NCBI GenBank assembly: GCA_013813905.1
Contig: JACCQX010000178.1
Span: forward strand, 1-8,237
From: Chloroflexota bacterium
GTDB lineage: Bacteria; Chloroflexota; Limnocylindria; Limnocylindrales; CSP1-4
Direction of reading: 5' to 3'
Length of the DNA: 8,237 nucleotides
In this document: in pieces, positions 5,590 to 8,237 of the stretch
How positions within the stretch are numbered: the first letter of the stretch is position 1
Layout of the letters: each line of letters opens with the position of its first letter
Notes under the pieces: model-generated
The model's database searches: none
Told to the model about the DNA's origin: nothing
Seen by the model: the letters and a program-made list of their open reading frames with translations, nothing else
Position numbers and translations under genes: made by a program

Positions 5590-5738
5590 GGCTCTCTCCC
5601 TCGATGAGTTGATGGTCTCGGGATGGCGTGGCAGGGCCGCACCGTGGGCCGGAGTGTCACGCCAGGGATGAATCGGATGGACGCGAGGTCCCCCGCCCGC
5701 GCTTACAGGCTCGTGACAGGTGGCGCTAGTCTTTGGAG
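5590..5738. promoter_or_regulatory. Divergent intergenic region with paired promoters and candidate operator repeats
   Basis: This 149-base region separates the minus-strand microprotein operon from the plus-strand LiaF-like gene and must hold both promoters. On the plus strand TAGTCT (5727-5732) fits a -10 box, with CTTACA at 5702-5707 as a weak -35 and a 19-base spacer. TGTCACG (5655-5661) and CGTGACA (5712-5718) are inverted copies 50 bases apart. ACAGG occurs at 5705-5709 and again at 5716-5720, one helical turn apart, over the promoter. I see no clear minus-strand promoter. A shared regulator is possible but unproven. Confidence 0.45.
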
Positions 5739-5739
5739 G
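5727..5739 (+). promoter_or_regulatory. Putative -10 box for a leaderless transcript starting at GTG 5739
   Basis: TAGTCT at 5727-5732 is followed by six bases and the GTG at 5739, the same spacing as the box at 1490-1495 and the GTG at 1502. The in-frame TTG at 5733 would lie ahead of the expected transcription start, so the promoter itself favours GTG 5739. No Shine-Dalgarno sequence is correctly spaced for either codon. Confidence 0.4.
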
Positions 5740-6341
5740 TGGATCGCGACAGAGGTGCGGCGCAGGGCACGGTCGAGACAGAGCCGGGCTGGCGATCGCG
5801 GCAGGCACGCGCCGTGGGCGCGGAGCCTGGCTGGGCGGACTGGCGCCGGTCGGCTGGGGGCGGCCGCTCCTTCCCGCTGCTGGGCATCTTCCTGGTGCTC
5901 ATAGGTGTGGCTCTGCTCATCCAGCAGTTCCAGCCGGGCATCAGCCTGACCTCGCTGTTGGTGCTGGCCCTGGGCCTGGCGCTGGGTGCGGTCTGGCTGC
6001 TGGGTGGCGTGCGTGGCGCCTTCGTGCCGGCGGCCTTCCTGCTGGCGCTGGCCCTGGCGCGGCTGGTGGTGGAGCTGCGCCTGGTCAGCGGTGAGGGTTG
6101 GACGGCGCTGTTCCTGGGTCTCGGGCTGCTGGCCATCTGGGGCGTCGGTCGCTGGCAACGTGCCAGGCGTCCCTGGGCACTCTGGCTGGGTGTGATCGTG
6201 GTGCTCATCGGCCTGGCGCAGATATCCCTCCAGGCGGCCGGCTTCCGGGAGCTCGGCCTGATCTGGCCGGCACTGATCATCCTGATAGGCGGCACACTGC
6301 TCGTGCGCTCGCGGATGAGCGGAGTGCGGACCCCGGCCTGA
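5739..6341 (+). CDS. LiaI/LiaF-like polytopic membrane protein, six predicted helices
   Basis: From GTG 5739 the protein has 200 residues. A charged N-terminal segment of about 45 residues rich in Arg, Gly and Trp is followed by six hydrophobic helices in three pairs. The first pair begins FPLLGIFLVLIGVALL and the last contains LIWPALIILIGGTLL. This G-x-x-L-x-x-x-G-x-x-x-L pattern is that of the LiaI-LiaF-type transmembrane region (DUF5668-like) found in envelope-stress membrane proteins. No soluble LiaF C-terminal domain follows and no histidine kinase is beside it, so a Lia-type pathway cannot be claimed. The gene is divergent from the microprotein/PRC-barrel operon and convergent with the CoA-transferase operon, 20 bases from its stop. 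TTG 5733 is an alternative start. The membrane nature is certain, the family moderate and the function unknown. Confidence 0.75.
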   Translation: MDRDRGAAQGTVETEPGWRSRQARAVGAEPGWADWRRSAGGGRSFPLLGIFLVLIGVALLIQQFQPGISLTSLLVLALGLALGAVWLLGGVRGAFVPAAFLLALALARLVVELRLVSGEGWTALFLGLGLLAIWGVGRWQRARRPWALWLGVIVVLIGLAQISLQAAGFRELGLIWPALIILIGGTLLVRSRMSGVRTPA

Positions 6342-6342
6342 A

Positions 6343-6370
6343 ACGCGGATGAGGGCCCTGATCAGCGCGT
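6343..6370. terminator. Interrupted palindrome at a convergent junction, possible bidirectional terminator
   Basis: ACGCG (6343-6347) pairs with CGCGT (6366-6370), and GAT (6348-6350) pairs with ATC (6361-6363) across a 2-base bulge, around an AGGGCCCT centre. It spans the 20 bases between two convergent stop codons. There is no T tract on either strand, so the call is weak. Confidence 0.22.
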
Positions 6371-7156
6371 GTAGATGCCGTCGGGGTCCAGGACGTCCCG
6401 CACGAGGCGCAGCTCTTCCGCGGTGGGCGGCGCGGTCTCGACGAGCCGCTCGGCCACGGCCGGCTGCCAGGCCATCTCGCCCTGCACGTCTTCCAGGGTG
6501 ACCCCGGGATGCAGGGAATCGAGGCGCATCACGCCCTCCCCACCGAAGTGGTAGACGCCCAGGTCCGTGATCACGACCGAGGGACCGGCACCCAGCCAGC
6601 CCTGCTCCTGCCGGATCCGTGCACCATTCGCTCCGGCCGGGTTGCCGGGCGAGGTGCGGAAGTCGATGTGCTCGACGAATGACCGCCGCGACTGGCGCAT
6701 GATCACGAAGACCTCGCGGGCGTTGATGGCGATCTCACATGCGCCGCCAGAGCCGGGCAGTCGGGTCGTGGGGTGTGCGTAGTCGCCGATCACCGTGCTG
6801 TTGATGTTGCCGAAGCGGTCGATCTGGGCTGCGCCCAGAAAGCCCACGTCGATGAGTCCGCCCTGGAGGTAGAAGCCGAAGAGCTCGAACATGCTGGTCA
6901 CGGCCGTGGCTCGCGTGACGATGGTGGGGTCGCCGATGGACAGCGGCAGGCGCGCCGGCCGTGCCCCGAAGACGCCCGCTTCGTAAACCAGCTCCAGGTC
7001 CGTGGCCACGGTGAGTTTGGCCAGGTTGACTGCGATGTTGGGCAGCCCGACCCCCACGAAGCAGACCCGCCGCCCGGCGAGCTCTCGCGCCGCGGCCACG
7101 ATCATCATCTCCGAGGCACTGAAGTCAGTGGCCGCCACCCGCTCCAGGGCGTTCAT
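6362..7156 (-). CDS. CoA-transferase subunit beta (family I, glutaconate/3-oxoacid type)
   Basis: A 264-residue beta subunit of a family I CoA-transferase, which moves CoA between a thioester and a carboxylic acid. GVGLPN (35-40) is the GxGxP oxyanion loop. Glu59 in YEAGVFGA aligns with the SENG-type catalytic glutamate, which would carry the glutamyl-CoA intermediate. The C-terminal stretch TDLGVYHFG...SLHPGVT..DV (197-224) is shared with GctB and IpdB-like proteins. Keeping the glutamate favours a true transferase over the IpdAB ring hydrolase. ATG 7156 overlaps the alpha stop as ATGA and has no ribosome site of its own, so translation is coupled and the two subunits should be made in equal amounts. 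A longer frame back to 7324 would lie inside the alpha gene and is rejected. The substrate is unknown; glutaconate, 3-oxoadipate or another short acid are candidates. Confidence 0.88.
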   Translation of the reverse strand: MNALERVAATDFSASEMMIVAAARELAGRRVCFVGVGLPNIAVNLAKLTVATDLELVYEAGVFGARPARLPLSIGDPTIVTRATAVTSMFELFGFYLQGGLIDVGFLGAAQIDRFGNINSTVIGDYAHPTTRLPGSGGACEIAINAREVFVIMRQSRRSFVEHIDFRTSPGNPAGANGARIRQEQGWLGAGPSVVITDLGVYHFGGEGVMRLDSLHPGVTLEDVQGEMAWQPAVAERLVETAPPTAEELRLVRDVLDPDGIYTR

Positions 7157-8070
7157 CGGTAGTCGCCGTAGTCGACGCTGCCAGAGGGTGCGGAGCCTGG
7201 CCGCAGGGACGCCAGGCGCTCCTCTCCCAGCTTGGCGCGGTATCCCGCGCGACCCGTGACGCCGTAGACCCATTCTTCCAGCCAGCGCTCCAGGGCGCGC
7301 GCGTCGCGGCTGATGGCGTCCCACTCCAGGTAGAAGCGGTTGTCCCGGTCGTAGTGGCCCTGCGCGTATGAGGGGTGGGCGCCGAAAGGCTCGACCACCA
7401 CGGCCTCCACGATCAGACCCGGGATGACCGTCCTGTTGGGATCGGCGCGGATGACCTCCTCGCCCACCAGCTCCTCGACCACGACGATGACGCGCTTCGC
7501 GGCGAAGGCGGCCTCCTTCTGGCAGCCCAGCAGCCCCCAGATCTGAGTGTTGCCCCCCTCGTCGGCGCGCTGCGCGTGGATGATCACCACGTCCGGCTTC
7601 AGCGGCGGCACGGCGTAGACCAGTTCGTCGCCGTAGGGGGATCGGATCGGCCGGATCAGCGGGTTAGCGATGGGCAGGTCCGTCTCGAAGTAGGAACGAA
7701 GGGGGAAAAAGGGCAGGTTCATGGCGCCCGCCGTGTACCGGCCCACCATGCCGAAGTGCGAGTACTCCTCCAGCTCCAGGCTGGCCGAGGCGCCCTCGGT
7801 CACGCGCCGCACGGCGTGGAGGCCACCCACGCCGGGGTTGCCCAGCCAACTGAAAACGAGCTTCCGGGCTACACCGGCACCGACCATCTGGTCGTAGATG
7901 AGGTCAGGCGTGAGCCGGGCCAGGGTCAGGTCGCGCTTGCGCTGCCGGATGATCTCGTGGCCGGCGGCGAAGCTGATGAGGTGCGTGAAGCCCTCGATGG
8001 CCACCGTGTCGCCGTCGTGCACGGAGGCGGCGATGGCCTCCGCCATGGAGGCCACCTTGGACTCGCTCAA
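7153..8070 (-). CDS. CoA-transferase subunit alpha (family I, glutaconate/IpdA-like)
   Basis: A 305-residue alpha partner of the beta subunit encoded directly downstream. Visible family features are the N-terminal DGDTVAIEGFTH (19-30), LELEEYSHFGMVGRY (98-112), NLPFFPLRS (118-126), and PDVVIIHAQRADEGGNTQIWG (159-179), which matches the alpha-subunit stretch before the shared A-domain helix. VEPFGAHPSYAQGHYDRDN (226-244) is typical of GctA and IpdA-type proteins. The start is TTG 8070, with GAGG seven bases upstream (8081-8078); its TTGA overlaps the stop of the upstream aminotransferase, which supports this unusual start. An ATG at codon 9 is the alternative. The operon order aminotransferase, alpha, beta suggests that an amino acid is deaminated and the acid then activated as a CoA ester. 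The family is strong, the substrate is not known. Confidence 0.88.
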   Translation of the reverse strand: MSESKVASMAEAIAASVHDGDTVAIEGFTHLISFAAGHEIIRQRKRDLTLARLTPDLIYDQMVGAGVARKLVFSWLGNPGVGGLHAVRRVTEGASASLELEEYSHFGMVGRYTAGAMNLPFFPLRSYFETDLPIANPLIRPIRSPYGDELVYAVPPLKPDVVIIHAQRADEGGNTQIWGLLGCQKEAAFAAKRVIVVVEELVGEEVIRADPNRTVIPGLIVEAVVVEPFGAHPSYAQGHYDRDNRFYLEWDAISRDARALERWLEEWVYGVTGRAGYRAKLGEERLASLRPGSAPSGSVDYGDYR

Positions 8071-8237
8071 CCGCTGGCCTCGACCCCGCTCATCGCGCCC
8101 GCCGCATCGGCCTCCTGACGGACCCGCTCGTCCGATCCCGCGACGTGGGCGACCGCCTCGCGGAAGATGCGCACCGCCGTCTCCATCTCCGATCGAGAGA
8201 CGATGAGTGGCGGCGACATTCGCACGCTGGTCTTGCC
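8067..8237 (-). CDS. Class III (PLP) aminotransferase, C-terminal fragment (5' end outside window)
   Basis: Only the last 56 residues are in view. They begin GKTSVRMSPPLIVSRSEMET and continue as one helix (AVRIFREAVAHV). The pattern R-x-S/A-P-P-L-x-V/I followed by an acidic helix is the usual end of class III, fold-type I aminotransferases, such as 4-aminobutyrate, beta-alanine-pyruvate or acetylornithine enzymes. The catalytic lysine and PLP site lie outside the window, so the substrate cannot be told. A disordered tail (DAAGAMSGVEASG) ends at TGA 8069-8067, which overlaps the TTG start of the CoA-transferase alpha gene. The two are therefore translationally coupled and belong to the same pathway. 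Confidence 0.72.
   Translation of the reverse strand, partial: GKTSVRMSPPLIVSRSEMETAVRIFREAVAHVAGSDERVRQEADAAGAMSGVEASG

Noticed and set aside
5590..5808. 107-residue form of the membrane microprotein
   Set aside because: The upstream part is Pro/His-rich with no ribosome site, while ATG 5589 has a strong one and gives a clean single-helix protein.
7157..7324. Longer CoA-transferase beta subunit starting at 7324
   Set aside because: The added part lies wholly inside the alpha gene in another frame; ATG 7156 gives the usual N-terminus and an ATGA overlap.
7375..8118. Plus-strand 247-residue frame opposite the CoA-transferase alpha gene
   Set aside because: His/Asp/Arg-rich shadow with no family motif; it lies across a well supported minus-strand gene.
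1..8237. CRISPR array, tRNA, rRNA, insertion sequence, phage or defence system
   Set aside because: I saw no spaced direct repeats, cloverleaf, transposase, integrase or defence-type domain; gene content is metabolic and structural.

Overview
The window reads as an ordinary stretch of chromosome from a high-GC bacterium. It is densely coded on both strands, and no gap between genes exceeds about 150 bases. I see no IS element, CRISPR array, tRNA, rRNA or phage gene. The gene set, the GTG and TTG starts, and two starts that sit directly behind a -10-like box (leaderless style) fit a Chloroflexota or actinobacterium-like soil or groundwater lineage. That placement is an impression from protein resemblance, not a measurement.

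Layout. (1) Positions 1-737, +: the C-terminal part of a Bacillus/Klebsiella AlsS-type acetolactate synthase. (2) 844-1452, +: a small HAD phosphatase of the GmhB/HisB-N type with a CxH...CxC zinc motif. (3) 1502-3968, +: a compact operon of an eight-helix membrane protein of unknown function, a MoaD-MoaE fusion for molybdopterin synthase, and a DppA-type M55 D-aminopeptidase. The genes are joined by a 2-nt gap and an ATGA overlap. (4) 5589-4010, -: a 34-residue single-helix membrane microprotein followed by a 486-residue protein with two PRC-barrels, LEA-like 11-mer repeats, a duplicated module and a charged coiled-coil tail. (5) 5739-6341, +: a six-helix LiaI/LiaF-like membrane protein, divergent from group 4 across about 150 bases that hold the promoters. 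(6) 8237-6362, -: the tail of a class III aminotransferase, then CoA-transferase subunits alpha and beta, joined by TTGA and ATGA overlaps.

How they may work together. Group 6 looks like one catabolic operon in which an amino acid is transaminated and the resulting acid is activated with CoA; the substrate cannot be read from the sequence. Groups 4 and 5 could be an envelope or desiccation stress module: a soluble scaffold, a membrane microprotein and a LiaF-like membrane protein, divergently arranged. This is inference. In group 3 only the MoaD-MoaE fusion has a pathway that is clear.

I did not find a complete, obviously new system such as a defence island. The items most worth a second look are the PRC-barrel/LEA protein with its microprotein partner, the MoaD-MoaE fusion with a possible internal start, and the two identically spaced leaderless-type promoters.
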